Below, one piece after another: positions 29,985-39,491 of a stretch of 64,000 nt of DNA. Below the pieces are notes generated by a model. That model saw only the letters and a program-made list of their open reading frames with translations. It did not search any database and was not told the DNA's origin. Both the position numbers and the translations under genes were made by a program. Position 1 is the stretch's first letter; each line of letters starts with the position of its first letter. Source of the DNA: Rouxiella sp. WC2420 (GTDB lineage Bacteria > Pseudomonadota > Gammaproteobacteria > Enterobacterales > Enterobacteriaceae); the NCBI RefSeq assembly GCF_041200025.1, contig NZ_CP165628.1:3720001-3784000 (forward strand), written 5' to 3'.

Positions 29985-30068
29985 ATCGATATCCGTGTTT
30001 GCTGGCCGAGCCTGATTTCAATTATTTGGAGAAAGCAGCGCGTTTAACCTGTGTACGGATATCGATAT
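29983..30068. promoter_or_regulatory. 14-bp inverted repeat bracketing the ycaQ promoter
   Basis: ATATCGATATCCGT (29983-29996) and ACGGATATCGATAT (30055-30068) are perfect reverse complements 58 bp apart. Each contains the palindrome ATATCGATAT, so they also read as two copies of one dimer site. The left arm overlaps the first bases of the ycaQ start codon. They could act as paired operators or, in mRNA, as a stem that masks ycaQ initiation. Confidence 0.5.
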
Positions 30069-30107
30069 CATATTTTTATCAGAGGGTAAAATTCACCACG
30101 CTGATTT

Positions 30108-30132
30108 GTCATCACGCTAAGGTGGTGATGAC
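30108..30132 (-). terminator. weak hairpin downstream of the csp gene
   Basis: GTCATCAC / GTGATGAC, 8-bp perfect stem with a 9-nt loop, about 25 bp past the csp stop on the minus strand. No T-run follows, so this is a tentative terminator. Confidence 0.4.
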
Positions 30133-30156
30133 TATTGGCTAGCGGAAGAAGTCAGC

Positions 30157-30366
30157 TTAGAAAGCAATAACGTCTGCGGCCGCTGGGCCATGAGAAGAAC
30201 TATTATAAATAGTAAATTCTACGCTTTGACCGGCATTAAGAGATTTAGTACGTGTCGCAATAGAATTGCGGCTAACGTAAATTTCGGAAGTGCCATCGAG
30301 TGGAGAAATGAAACCGTAGCCTTTAGCCTGATTAAACCATTTCACTAGACCCATTTTTAACATCAT
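30157..30366 (-). CDS. divergent CspA-family cold-shock protein
   Basis: This 69-residue single cold-shock domain is expected to bind single-stranded RNA or DNA. RNP1 is intact (KGYGFI within VKWFNQAKGYGFISP), but the usual RNP2 sequence VFVHF reads IYVSR, losing the conserved His and second Phe. The C-terminal SHGPAAADV fits the family. ATG 30366 follows AAGGAA; the frame continues ten codons upstream without support. It does not match any E. coli csp gene closely enough for a symbol. It lies between ycaQ and lpxK, where E. coli has none, and has a 600-bp upstream gap. Confidence 0.85.
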   Translation of the reverse strand: MMLKMGLVKWFNQAKGYGFISPLDGTSEIYVSRNSIATRTKSLNAGQSVEFTIYNSSSHGPAAADVIAF

Positions 30367-30999
30367 ATTATTTATTTCCTTTTTTCGGGCATCCATTACA
30401 ACGCTTTTTTATTATTGTTCGGATGCGCTGGCCCATTCTAAAGTTATTCTTATATAAACCTCTAATGAGCACATTTTTAACCCGCCGTCAGGGAGGGTAT
30501 TCTTAACGATAAATCGACGCATCTCTTTGTGTTCGTTAAATTTGACAACACGTATCAAACATAGTTCACAAAGCGCAATTCATCAAGTTCTGCCAGTGGC
30601 ATATTAGCTATGATCCACGGACTTATTGACTATGATCAAGAAAGTTACTTATGGGAGATGTTCAGAAGTTTCGTCTTATTGCGGAATCAGACTTTTTAGT
30701 GAATCAGTTTGTTAAAGTCAACAAAAGTGAGTCACAAAGGAGATAACGTATTTGGGAGGAACAACTAATTTTTAGGGTTAACACACAAATCAGTGAACTA
30801 CTGGAGGGATGCTAACGATACTGTCTCATAAATAGCCTTTCAACTTCATAGGCTGTGTCTTATTAACTCATAAAACGTGATGATGGTCAAGTTTTCGTCG
30901 GGGGTTATTCTTGATAAAGCAAAAGTTTAGAAATTATTCCTTAAAGATCAAAGTAATTACTAATTTAATTTCTTTCGCTTTGAAACAATTCCCTCCCGA
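30367..30999. other. 633-bp AT-rich gap upstream of the csp gene
   Basis: No convincing ORF was found on either strand. A minus-strand promoter candidate, TTGACC / GTTAAT with 17-bp spacing (30890-30862), is followed at once by a hairpin AGCCT...AGGCT (30854-30834); it would give the csp gene a leader of about 490 nt. A nearer candidate is TTAAAA / TATATA around 30480-30451. Tandem 14-bp sites occur at 30602-30637. Long leaders are typical of cold-shock genes. Confidence 0.45.
30602..30637. repeat. tandem 14-bp sites 22 bp apart
   Basis: TATTAGCTATGATC (30602-30615) and TATTGACTATGATC (30624-30637) differ at two positions and are offset by 22 bp, about two helical turns. The spacing suggests two protein-binding sites on the same face of the DNA. 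Regulator unknown. Confidence 0.4.
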
Positions 31000-31989
31000 T
31001 TAGCTATTTTTAATGACAATCGCGCTGATTTTCTCAAGTAAAGCTGTAGCCCCTGGCTCGGAAAGATGAGCATCGACAGGAAGATACCACCAGTTTTTCT
31101 GAGCAAAACTACGACACTTAACGGCATCTTTTTCTGTCATCAGCAATGTTTGCTGGCCGTTGCTTAATGCCGTGAGTTGCGCAGCCTGATAGGCCTGATG
31201 ATCGGCAAAAGACACCTCTTTATCGATAACCACACCAAGCTGATTCAGAGTGGCAAAAAACCGTGGCGGGTGGCCAATGCCTGCCATGGCAACCACGTTT
31301 TGCAATGTGTTTGCAGCACGCTTTTCGCCAGTCAATAAATTTACAGCCAAACCCGGCTGCAATTGCATCAATGTCTCACTGCCCTGCTCTTGATTGCTGC
31401 CGTTCACTATAACCGCATCAACGCTACGTAATCTGGATGCCCGCTCGCGCATTGGGCCAGCAGGGATCCAATGGCCGTTACCGAAACGACGGGCACCATC
31501 AATGACTACAATTTCGAAATCCCGCTGCAAGGCATAATGCTGTAAACCGTCATCGGTAATAATGATATCAATCGGCGTGGCGGCAAGCAGCGCTTTAACA
31601 GCATCTGAACGCAATGGCGAGACGGCAACCGGGGCGCCGGTGCGTTGATAAATCAGCACCGGTTCATCCCCCGCCTTTGCGGTAGTAGTAGTGTTATCAA
31701 GAACTAAAGGATAGCTGTCAGCCTTACCGCCGTAGCCGCGAGAAACTACGCCTACGCTTAGCCCCTTCTGTTGTAACTGCTCGACCAACCAGATAACTAC
31801 TGGCGTTTTGCCGTTACCCCCGACAGTAAGGTTACCGACGATGACTACCGGTACCGGTGCTCGCCAGCTTTTCTTCCAGCCCTTTTTATAGCAAAAACGT
31901 AGTACCAGCGTGATCAATCCGTACAGCCAGCTCAGCGGAAGCAACAGCCGATACAATGCGGATTGACCTGACCAGATACGCTCAATCAT
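31000..31989 (-). CDS. lpxK: tetraacyldisaccharide 4'-kinase
   Basis: LpxK phosphorylates the tetraacyldisaccharide precursor at the 4' position to give lipid IVA, at the inner membrane. The 329-residue protein (E. coli 328) has an N-terminal membrane anchor ([18 protein letters not shown]), the P-loop [13 protein letters not shown] (about 51-63), and VSRGYGGK and [13 protein letters not shown] of the kinase core. It overlaps msbA by 4 bp and follows it in one operon, so lipid A kinase and flippase are co-expressed. Confidence 0.97.
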   Translation of the reverse strand: MIERIWSGQSALYRLLLPLSWLYGLITLVLRFCYKKGWKKSWRAPVPVVIVGNLTVGGNGKTPVVIWLVEQLQQKGLSVGVVSRGYGGKADSYPLVLDNTTTTAKAGDEPVLIYQRTGAPVAVSPLRSDAVKALLAATPIDIIITDDGLQHYALQRDFEIVVIDGARRFGNGHWIPAGPMRERASRLRSVDAVIVNGSNQEQGSETLMQLQPGLAVNLLTGEKRAANTLQNVVAMAGIGHPPRFFATLNQLGVVIDKEVSFADHQAYQAAQLTALSNGQQTLLMTEKDAVKCRSFAQKNWWYLPVDAHLSEPGATALLEKISAIVIKNS

Positions 31990-33734
31990 TGGCCAAATTG
32001 CATCCGATGAAGCTGGGCATAGACTCCGCGCTCGGCGAGGAGGTCTGCATGGGCACCGCGTTCAACAACTTTGCCATCTTCGACAACGAGGATTTGATCG
32101 GCCTTCTCGATGGTTGAGAGGCGGTGAGCAATCACTAATGAAGTACGGTTTTTTTGCAGTTCATCCAATGCAGACTGAATTGCGCGTTCAGACTCGGTAT
32201 CCAGCGCCGAAGTCGCCTCGTCGAGAATCAGTACCGGCGAGTCACGTAACAGTGCACGCGCAATCGCAATACGCTGGCGTTGCCCCCCTGAAAGCAGCAC
32301 GCCGTTTTCGCCGATCACAGTATCAATGCCATTTTCCATCTTGCTGATGAAATCCATCGCATGTGCCATGGTCGCTGCTTTAATCACTTCCTCACGGCTG
32401 TACTTTTCAGTGCGTGCGTAGGCGATATTGTTGGCAATGGTGTCATTAAACAGGTGAACGTTTTGCGAAACCAAGGCGACCTGATCGCGCAGTGATGACA
32501 AGGTATATTCACGCAAGTCATGGCCGTCGAGCAAAATCTCACCCTGTTGAATATCATAAAAACGCGTCATCAGATTGGCGATTGTCGATTTACCAGAACC
32601 GGAGCGCCCGACAAGCGCCACCGTTTTACCTGCGGGGATTTCAAAAGAAATGTCTCGCAGAGCCGGTTTTTCACTGCTGCCATAGCTGAAGGTGACATTT
32701 TTGAAAGCAATGTCGCCCTTGGCGCGTTCAACTACACGTTTCCCTTCGTCTTTTTCCTGTTCTAAATCCAGAATATGGAACAACGTCTGGCAAGCAGCCA
32801 TACCGCGCTGGAACTGGGCGTTGACGTTAGTCAGTGATTTTAACGGACGCATCAGCGCAATCATCGAAGAGAAGACCACAGTAATGGTACCGGCTGTCAG
32901 CGTTTCCATAACCGATGGGAAACTGGCAGCATAAAGCACGAAAGCCAGGGCCAATGAAGCAATCAGCTGAATAATCGGGTCAGAAATAGAAGATGCTGAC
33001 ACCAGGCGCATCCCCTGGCGACGCATGTGGTTGCTGACGTTATCAAAACGCTCGGTTTCGATAGCCTGACCGCCGAAGATCAATACTTCTTTATGGCCTT
33101 TCAGCATCTGCTCGGCACTGGTGGTTACCTGACCCATAGTGTTCTGCATATTTTTGCTGATATTACGGAAACGCTTGGATACCACGCGGATCACGGTAGA
33201 AACGATCGGCGCGATAACAACCAGGATCACCGACAACTGCCAGCTGTAATAGAACATCATAATAAACAGGCCGATAATCGAGGCCCCCTCACGCACCACG
33301 GTAACCAGGGCGCTGGAAGAAGACGATGCAACCTGCTCGGAGTCGTAAGTAATGCGCGACAGCAAGGTCCCGGTGGACTGTTGGTCAAAGAACGCCACCG
33401 GCATTCTCATCATGTGGCCGAACAGGCGACGACGCATTTGCATCACAACCTTGCCGGAAACCCAGGAAATACAATAACTCGAGATATAACTACTGACGCC
33501 ACGCACGAGCATCAGTCCAATAATCACCAGCGGCATCCATAGCAACACGGAACGGTCAGTTTTACCAAAACCATCATCCAGGAGCGGCTTAAGCAGCGAT
33601 AGCATGAGGGTGTCACCGGCAGCGTTGACTACCAGCGCAATTGCGGCGGCAATAAGCCCGGTTCGAAAAGGTGTGATCATCGGCCAAAGGCGACGGAAGG
33701 TCTGCCAGGTGGAGAGATCTTTATCATTCATCAT
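31986..33734 (-). CDS. msbA: lipid A export ABC transporter MsbA
   Basis: MsbA flips core-lipid A across the inner membrane. The 582 residues equal E. coli in length: a six-helix transmembrane domain (about 1-330) fused to a nucleotide-binding domain with Walker [10 protein letters not shown], signature [15 protein letters not shown], Walker [13 protein letters not shown] and the H-loop [11 protein letters not shown]. It lies downstream of comEC with 36 bp between them and overlaps lpxK, the conserved comEC-msbA-lpxK arrangement. Confidence 0.98.
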   Translation of the reverse strand: MMNDKDLSTWQTFRRLWPMITPFRTGLIAAAIALVVNAAGDTLMLSLLKPLLDDGFGKTDRSVLLWMPLVIIGLMLVRGVSSYISSYCISWVSGKVVMQMRRRLFGHMMRMPVAFFDQQSTGTLLSRITYDSEQVASSSSSALVTVVREGASIIGLFIMMFYYSWQLSVILVVIAPIVSTVIRVVSKRFRNISKNMQNTMGQVTTSAEQMLKGHKEVLIFGGQAIETERFDNVSNHMRRQGMRLVSASSISDPIIQLIASLALAFVLYAASFPSVMETLTAGTITVVFSSMIALMRPLKSLTNVNAQFQRGMAACQTLFHILDLEQEKDEGKRVVERAKGDIAFKNVTFSYGSSEKPALRDISFEIPAGKTVALVGRSGSGKSTIANLMTRFYDIQQGEILLDGHDLREYTLSSLRDQVALVSQNVHLFNDTIANNIAYARTEKYSREEVIKAATMAHAMDFISKMENGIDTVIGENGVLLSGGQRQRIAIARALLRDSPVLILDEATSALDTESERAIQSALDELQKNRTSLVIAHRLSTIEKADQILVVEDGKVVERGAHADLLAERGVYAQLHRMQFGQ

Positions 33735-33770
33735 GCAATTAACCAGCAGCGAAATAAACAGCGGCCTATT

Positions 33771-36056
33771 CTACTCATTATCTCCCCTAACACCAAACCA
33801 CTGATGGTACCAACGCGGCATTAATTGCTCGCGTAGACCTTTCACAACCCAATGATTGTTGAAAAAAAATGCACTTAACTGACCGGAACGCGCAGTGTCG
33901 CGCCAGATTACGCCATTTTTCCGATAGCGCTGCTTAATTTTTTCAGCCGGTAAGCGCCATACATTAAAACGGGCAGCTGAGGCTATTGCAACCTCGGCAC
34001 CTGTAGCGCGCAGGAAAGGTCCAATAGATGAAGTGTTGCTACCATGATGGGGAACTTGCAATAAATTTACTCGCAAATTTTTTCTATTCTCTCTGACTAG
34101 CTGCATCTCGGCTTCTTTCTCGATATCACCGCTGAGCAGCACGCTAAATCTGCCGTCACTGACTTTTATCACGCAGCTGTCGTTATTATTCGCATATTCC
34201 TTCAAAGTCAAAGGCCATAGAACTTCAAAACGTAGACTTTGCCAATGCCAGATCTGCCCCTTTATACAAGGCCGGTTACCGATAAAAGATGAACGTACAA
34301 TGGCAGCGGGAAAAGCGGCCTTGACTAGCTCGGTGCCGCCGTGATGATCCATATGGCTATGGCTGACAATAATTTGATCCAAATCGATATTTCGCCACTG
34401 CAGGTAAGGCAGGATCTGCATTTGAGCTTGCGATCCCCCTTCCCAGCGATTGCCAGTGTCATAAAGAACTCCGCGACCGTTCTTTTCGATTAAAATTGCC
34501 AGTCCGTGACCAACATCGAGCATATCAAGCCGCCAATTCTCTTTATTCGTCGTTTGCCGCCAGAGCAACATTAGACCGCATATAGCCATCACGCTCGTAT
34601 AATGCGTTTTGAACCACCCCATTCGCCAGACGATCACCGCTATCCAGCCACTAAAACTTAGCGCAACCGAAGTTTCACCCAAGGGCAACCAGTAATGTTC
34701 AACCCTTTGTAAACCTGCAACGACCCATTTGAGGCTATGGTCGGCCAATAACCAAAGCAGGTCTATCAAGGGCTGAGCTAAATCATAGGGGAAATGGTTC
34801 AGGAACAGTGCCAGCAGCACCAGTGGAACAGTGAACAAAGAGACAATAGGTACTGCCCAAAGGTTAGCTACAAAAGATGCGCTGCTTAAACCGTGAAACA
34901 GCCCTATTTGCATCGGTAAGAGCAAAAAGGTCATACCCGCCTGAAGATGTCCCCATCGAACCCAGGCCCAATACCAGTGCCGAGAATAGCGGCTGGGTAA
35001 AGGTGCCCATTGAAACCAGAAAATCAGCCCGGCTACCGCAAAGCACGATAGCCAGAAACTGTCGGAAAGAATGCCAAGGGGGTCACTTACCATCAACAAT
35101 GCCACGCCCCAGCTCCAGACTTGCCAAGGATCGCTACGCACCTTGCACAAGCGTAATACCAGCCACAGTGTAATTGCGAGCGCTGCGCGCATTGCAGGAG
35201 GATTCAGACCCGATAGCCAAGTATAATAGGCCATTGCCAGCCAACTCAGGAGGATCGGAAAACGGTAGTCAATGAGCCGCAGTGGCAGAAGAAACTGCAA
35301 TCCGCGAGCCGATAACCAGCCTATTAGCGCGGCGACACCAATATGCAGCCCGGAAATCGCCATCAGATGTGCCGTTCCGGTGACCTTGAATAGCTGAAGG
35401 GTCTTTTGGTCAATTAAGCCACGCTCGCCAAAGGCCAGCGCCAGTAGTACTGGCATATTCTCCAGGCCAGCAAGTTGCCCGGAAGCGACATTAATTTTCT
35501 CCTGACGAATAGAACATTCACCAGACAACAGCCCTGCCGAGCGAATACTCCCACGAAGCGTTTGCCGATTTGCCACAGCCCAGCGCTGAGAATCGAAACT
35601 AGCCAGATTCAGCTGGCTGTGTACCGGCCTCAAACTCATCGTCAAAAGCCAGTTCTGCCCGGCGCAGTACCCACCAGGGAAACTATCACTAGAAACTTTG
35701 ACCGTAAGAGGTGGAAAAATCCGTTGCCCGTTTACTTCTTTTAAAGTTAGAACGACTTTATGTGATTCTTCTTTCTGCAAATATGAACTGCTGACTGTAG
35801 CAACAACCTGCTGGCGGTTGCCGACAAGGGCGCTGGTTTGCTGCAAAATCTGCTGGGCATTAAAAGTTGCCCAAAGCAGGCCTAACAGGGCCACGCTCAG
35901 CAGCTTGCTAAAATGATAGGGTAAGCTCCCCGCAATACAGGCGATAACAAACAGCGCAATGCCAGAATAGAGTCCGGGTAAAGCGGGTAGCACCGTCAAA
36001 GGCAAGATACCGGCGACTAAAGCCAACGCGGCCTGTGTCAGGGTGATAGTGATCAT
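33771..36056 (-). CDS. comEC: ComEC/Rec2-family inner-membrane protein (YcaI)
   Basis: ComEC forms the inner-membrane channel for single-stranded DNA in naturally transformable bacteria; in E. coli the homologue YcaI supports DNA use and uptake. The 761-residue product has N-terminal spans, an OB-like DUF4131 region, the Competence domain (GTAHLMAISGLHIGVAALIG) and a C-terminal metallo-beta-lactamase domain (SHSHMDHHGG, LLSGDIEKEAE, VPHHGSNTSS). ATG 36056 (MITITLTQ) has GAGGAAAGGA upstream and gives nearly the E. coli length (754); the frame runs 25 codons further up without support. Confidence 0.93.
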   Translation of the reverse strand: MITITLTQAALALVAGILPLTVLPALPGLYSGIALFVIACIAGSLPYHFSKLLSVALLGLLWATFNAQQILQQTSALVGNRQQVVATVSSSYLQKEESHKVVLTLKEVNGQRIFPPLTVKVSSDSFPGGYCAGQNWLLTMSLRPVHSQLNLASFDSQRWAVANRQTLRGSIRSAGLLSGECSIRQEKINVASGQLAGLENMPVLLALAFGERGLIDQKTLQLFKVTGTAHLMAISGLHIGVAALIGWLSARGLQFLLPLRLIDYRFPILLSWLAMAYYTWLSGLNPPAMRAALAITLWLVLRLCKVRSDPWQVWSWGVALLMVSDPLGILSDSFWLSCFAVAGLIFWFQWAPLPSRYSRHWYWAWVRWGHLQAGMTFLLLPMQIGLFHGLSSASFVANLWAVPIVSLFTVPLVLLALFLNHFPYDLAQPLIDLLWLLADHSLKWVVAGLQRVEHYWLPLGETSVALSFSGWIAVIVWRMGWFKTHYTSVMAICGLMLLWRQTTNKENWRLDMLDVGHGLAILIEKNGRGVLYDTGNRWEGGSQAQMQILPYLQWRNIDLDQIIVSHSHMDHHGGTELVKAAFPAAIVRSSFIGNRPCIKGQIWHWQSLRFEVLWPLTLKEYANNNDSCVIKVSDGRFSVLLSGDIEKEAEMQLVRENRKNLRVNLLQVPHHGSNTSSIGPFLRATGAEVAIASAARFNVWRLPAEKIKQRYRKNGVIWRDTARSGQLSAFFFNNHWVVKGLREQLMPRWYHQWFGVRGDNE

Positions 36057-36227
36057 TCCTTTCCTCGAAAGATTTACGAGCGTGCAAGTCCGGCGAGAAA
36101 GGATTGTTGTCGAGATAGGAAGTGGGTTCAATCAACAAAATAGAAGGTTGCGAGATGTCACGCAGAACAAAAAGTCGATTATCAAACTTGTTGCAGTTAG
36201 AGGGGTTCGGCAAGTCACAGCCCAAAA

Positions 36228-36255
36228 AAAACGGTGCCCGTTAAGGCACCGTTTT
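36228..36255 (-). terminator. ihfB terminator
   Basis: AAAACGGTGCC / GGCACCGTTTT, 11-bp perfect stem with a 6-nt loop. On the minus strand it is followed by an 8-T run, 39 bp past the ihfB stop. Confidence 0.93.
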
Positions 36256-36293
36256 GTTCGCTATAGGCATACATTCATATTAAGGACGAGTCC

Positions 36294-36578
36294 TTAGCCA
36301 TAAATGTTCGCACGGTCGCGCAACTCTTTACCTGGCTTGAAGTGAGGAACGTACTTGCCGTCCAACTCAACTTTGTCGCCCGTTTTAGGGTTGCGTCCCA
36401 CGCGCGGAGCACGGTAGTGAAGAGAAAAACTGCCAAACCCGCGGATTTCGATGCGTTCTCCATCAGCTAAGGTTGCAGCCATATGTTCAAGCATCTCTTT
36501 CACGGCATCCTCAACGGCTTTCGCCGGGACATGAGAGTGCTGGCCAGCAAGTCTTTCAATAAGTTCAGACTTGGTCAT
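36294..36578 (-). CDS. ihfB: integration host factor subunit beta
   Basis: IhfB pairs with IhfA to bend DNA sharply at sequence-specific sites, acting in transcription, recombination and replication. The 94-residue protein is nearly identical to E. coli Ihf[11 protein letters not shown] at the start, [14 protein letters not shown] at the base of the DNA-binding arm, and [20 protein letters not shown] carrying the intercalating proline region. GGAGG is 8 nt before the ATG. It lies just downstream of rpsA, as in E. coli. Confidence 0.98.
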   Translation of the reverse strand: MTKSELIERLAGQHSHVPAKAVEDAVKEMLEHMAATLADGERIEIRGFGSFSLHYRAPRVGRNPKTGDKVELDGKYVPHFKPGKELRDRANIYG

Positions 36579-36618
36579 ATAACCTCCAAGCTTTGCAGCT
36601 AAACTACCGTTATAGAAA

Positions 36619-36642
36619 CAGCTCTTAATTTAATAAGAGCTG
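36619..36642 (-). terminator. terminator or attenuator between rpsA and ihfB
   Basis: CAGCTCTTA / TAAGAGCTG, a 9-bp perfect stem with an ATTTAA loop, 10 bp past the rpsA stop. On the minus strand it is followed by TTTCTATAA. The short T-run suggests partial readthrough into ihfB. Confidence 0.75.
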
Positions 36643-36652
36643 CGTCCCGTTA

Positions 36653-38326
36653 TTACTCGCCTTTTGCCGCTTTGAACGCTTCAGCCATAGCGTTAGAGAA
36701 GTTGGTTTCGTCTGGTTTGTTGTTAACCACGGCGATTGCATCTTTCTCGTCTGCTTCGTCCTTAGCACGGACGGACAGGCTTACAACACGGTTCTTACGG
36801 TCAACACCAGTGAATTTAGCTTCAACTTCATCACCAACGTTCAGAACCAGAGTTGCGTCTTCAATACGGTCGCGAGAAGCTTCAGAAGCACGCAGGTAAC
36901 CTTCTACGCCGCCTGCTAATTCAACTGTAGCACCTTTAGCGTCAACTGCAGTGACTTTACCAGTAACAATAGTACCTTTCTTGTTTACAGACAGGTAGTT
37001 ATTGAACGGGTCTTCTGCCAGTTGCTTCACGCCAAGGGAGATGCGCTCACGCTCTGCATCAACTTGCAGAACAACAGCTGCGATTTCGTCGCCTTTTTTG
37101 TATTCACGTACTGCTTCTTCGCCTGCAACGTTCCAGGAGATGTCAGACAGGTGAACCAGGCCGTCGATGCCGCCATCCAGACCGATGAAGATACCGAAGT
37201 CAGTGATTGACTTGATTTTGCCTTCAACGCGGTCGTTCTTGTTGTGAGTTTCTGCAAACTGCTGCCATGGGTTAGCTTTACACTGCTTCAGACCCAGGGA
37301 GATACGACGACGTTCTTCGTCGATGTCCAGAACCATAACTTCCACTACGTCACCAACGTTAACAACTTTGGATGGGTGGATGTTTTTGTTGGTCCAGTCC
37401 ATTTCGGACACGTGAACCAGACCTTCAACGCCTTCTTCGATTTCTACGAAGCAGCCGTAATCAGTCAGGTTGGTTACACGACCAGTCAGCTTGGTGCTTT
37501 CTGGGTAACGTTTAGCGATAGCAACCCATGGATCTTCGCCCAGCTGTTTCAAGCCCAGGGAAACACGAGTACGCTCACGGTCGAATTTCAGAACTTTAAC
37601 AGTGATTTCGTCGCCAACATTCACGATCTCGCTTGGGTGCTTAACGCGCTTCCAAGCCATATCGGTGATGTGCAGCAGGCCGTCAACACCGCCCAGATCA
37701 ACGAAGGCGCCGTAGTCAGTGAGGTTCTTAACGATACCTTTAACTTCCATGCCTTCCTGCAGGTTTTCCAGCAGTTGATCGCGCTCGGCGCTGTTCTCAG
37801 ACTCAATCACTGCACGACGAGAAACAACAACGTTGTTGCGCTTCTGGTCCAGCTTGATGACTTTGAACTCAAGATCTTTGCCTTCGAGGTGCAGAGTGTC
37901 GCGAACAGGACGCACGTCAACCAGTGAACCTGGCAGGAACGCACGAATACCGTTCAGCTCTACGGTGAAACCGCCTTTAACTTTACCGTTGATAACACCG
38001 GTAACAGTTGCAGCTTCTTCGTAAGCTTTTTCCAGCATCAGCCATGCTTCATGACGCTTAGCTTTCTCACGGGACAGCAGAGTTTCACCGAAGCCGTCTT
38101 CAACAGCGTCAAGTGCAACGTCAACTTCGTCGCCTACCTGGATTTCCAGTTCGCCCTGTGCGTTTTTGAACTGCTCTGCTGGAATAGCAGACTCAGACTT
38201 CAGACCGGCGTCAACCAGTACGACGTCTTTGTCGATAGACACAACAACACCACGAACGATTGAACCCGGACGGGTTTCGATTGTTTTTAAGGATTCTTCA
38301 AAGAGTTGAGCAAAAGATTCAGTCAT
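36653..38326 (-). CDS. rpsA: 30S ribosomal protein S1
   Basis: S1 recruits structured mRNAs to the 30S subunit. The 557-residue protein (E. coli length) has six S1 OB-fold repeats; repeats 3 to 6 share the pattern VEGxVxxxTDxGxFVxLxGGVDGLVHxSD. The start [14 protein letters not shown] at 38326 matches E. coli; the frame extends 12 codons upstream. There is no strong Shine-Dalgarno (AAAGATTATCAAT before the ATG), as known for rpsA, whose leader mediates autogenous control. A hairpin with CCATC / GATGG arms lies at 38362-38384 in the leader. Confidence 0.98.
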   Translation of the reverse strand: MTESFAQLFEESLKTIETRPGSIVRGVVVSIDKDVVLVDAGLKSESAIPAEQFKNAQGELEIQVGDEVDVALDAVEDGFGETLLSREKAKRHEAWLMLEKAYEEAATVTGVINGKVKGGFTVELNGIRAFLPGSLVDVRPVRDTLHLEGKDLEFKVIKLDQKRNNVVVSRRAVIESENSAERDQLLENLQEGMEVKGIVKNLTDYGAFVDLGGVDGLLHITDMAWKRVKHPSEIVNVGDEITVKVLKFDRERTRVSLGLKQLGEDPWVAIAKRYPESTKLTGRVTNLTDYGCFVEIEEGVEGLVHVSEMDWTNKNIHPSKVVNVGDVVEVMVLDIDEERRRISLGLKQCKANPWQQFAETHNKNDRVEGKIKSITDFGIFIGLDGGIDGLVHLSDISWNVAGEEAVREYKKGDEIAAVVLQVDAERERISLGVKQLAEDPFNNYLSVNKKGTIVTGKVTAVDAKGATVELAGGVEGYLRASEASRDRIEDATLVLNVGDEVEAKFTGVDRKNRVVSLSVRAKDEADEKDAIAVVNNKPDETNFSNAMAEAFKAAKGE

Positions 38327-38503
38327 ATTGATAATCTTTAGTTTCTTAAGTTTAACGTCCATCTGGCTTCATGCTGGATGGGGTTGTTTCAAATGCCCCA
38401 CTACCGTCCTGGCCGCGAGGTTAAAAAAAACTGTAGCAAAAACTGGCACTACCTCCTGATTCTTCACAAAAAAGAGTGGAGTAGCACCAGATATTTGCAG
38501 GGA

Positions 38504-39214
38504 TCACCGTTTTTGTTGCAACGGCAATCCTAAAATTTCAGTGGCATAAGCCAACGCTTTCTCGATAACTGTATCGATGGACATACTGGTTGAATCCAGC
38601 ATTAATGCATCTTGCGCAGGTATCAGAGGCGCTATAGGCCGATTACGGTCACGGTCATCCCGCTCTTTTATCTCGGCTAAAAGACGTTCAAAGTTAACAC
38701 TAAAGCCCTTTTCCTGCAACTGTAGCATTCTTCTGTTTGCTCGTTCTTCCGGGCTGGCATCAAGAAAAATCTTCACAGGGGCTTCCGGAAACACCACAGT
38801 GCCCATGTCCCGGCCATCGGCAATCAGGCCAGGCTTCTCTTTAAAAGCGCGCTGTCTGCGAAGCAGGGCCTCGCGTACGCGCGGGAAAGCAGCGGCTTGT
38901 GATGCGGTATTGCCTACGGCTTCAGTGCGGATCTCATGGGTGACATCCTCACCTTCCAAAATGACATTGAGATGACCGTTGTTTGCTACAAAACGAACAT
39001 CAAGATGCGCAGCCAGCGGCACCAGAGCCTCTTCCGAGACGATATCAACCTGGTGATGCAGCGCAGCCAGGGCTAAGACACGATAAATTGCACCGGAATC
39101 CAGCAAGTGCCATCCAAACGCCTCGGCGAGAGCCTTGCATAGGGTGCCCTTACCGGCACCGCTAGGCCCATCGACCGTTATCACTGGGGTTATAGACGAG
39201 GTCATAGCCGTCAT
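38504..39214 (-). CDS. cmk: cytidylate kinase
   Basis: Cmk phosphorylates CMP and dCMP to the diphosphates. The 236-residue protein has the P-loop [34 protein letters not shown] and the arginine-rich [15 protein letters not shown] lid. The ATG at 39214 has AAGGAG upstream; another ATG three codons in is possible. Upstream codons in the frame ([12 protein letters not shown]) have no support. It is transcribed toward rpsA as in E. coli, but ycaL, which separates aroA from cmk in E. coli, is missing. Confidence 0.96.
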   Translation of the reverse strand: MTAMTSSITPVITVDGPSGAGKGTLCKALAEAFGWHLLDSGAIYRVLALAALHHQVDIVSEEALVPLAAHLDVRFVANNGHLNVILEGEDVTHEIRTEAVGNTASQAAAFPRVREALLRRQRAFKEKPGLIADGRDMGTVVFPEAPVKIFLDASPEERANRRMLQLQEKGFSVNFERLLAEIKERDDRDRNRPIAPLIPAQDALMLDSTSMSIDTVIEKALAYATEILGLPLQQKR

Positions 39215-39443
39215 TTCTCTCTCCTTTCGGTGGGGAAATCCCCTCATCATTAACCAACGGGGTTAATTCAGGTGCAGCATTATACGCTGCCTTTGGCCGA
39301 ACTGTTAACCCACTTCAGCGTGTTAAAGAAAATAAGCTACCGATCGCGGTAAAGCTAATCAACTTCACGGTGAAACAGACAGTAAACCTATGAGACAGAG
39401 ATTATTTAAGCACAGCGACAGCAAGATGACGGTGAAAAAGAAA

Positions 39444-39470
39444 AAAACGGACACCCGTAATGTCCGTTTT
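39444..39470 (-). terminator. aroA terminator
   Basis: AAAACGGACA / TGTCCGTTTT, 10-bp perfect stem with a 7-nt loop. On the minus strand it is followed by TTTCTTTTTC, ending the serC-aroA unit before cmk. Confidence 0.9.
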
Positions 39471-39491
39471 GATCACGCGAGGTATAAAACC

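Noticed and set aside
30412-30474. 20-codon ORF (MCSLEVYIRI...) in the csp leader
   Set aside because: Only a weak ribosome site (GGCGGG) and it spans a likely -10; insufficient support.
30632-30715. 27-codon ORF on the plus strand upstream of lpxK
   Set aside because: No ribosome binding site; its start lies inside the tandem 14-mer sites.
37244-37927. 227-codon open frame opposite rpsA
   Set aside because: Arises from the codon pattern of repeated S1 domains; no start signal or family features.
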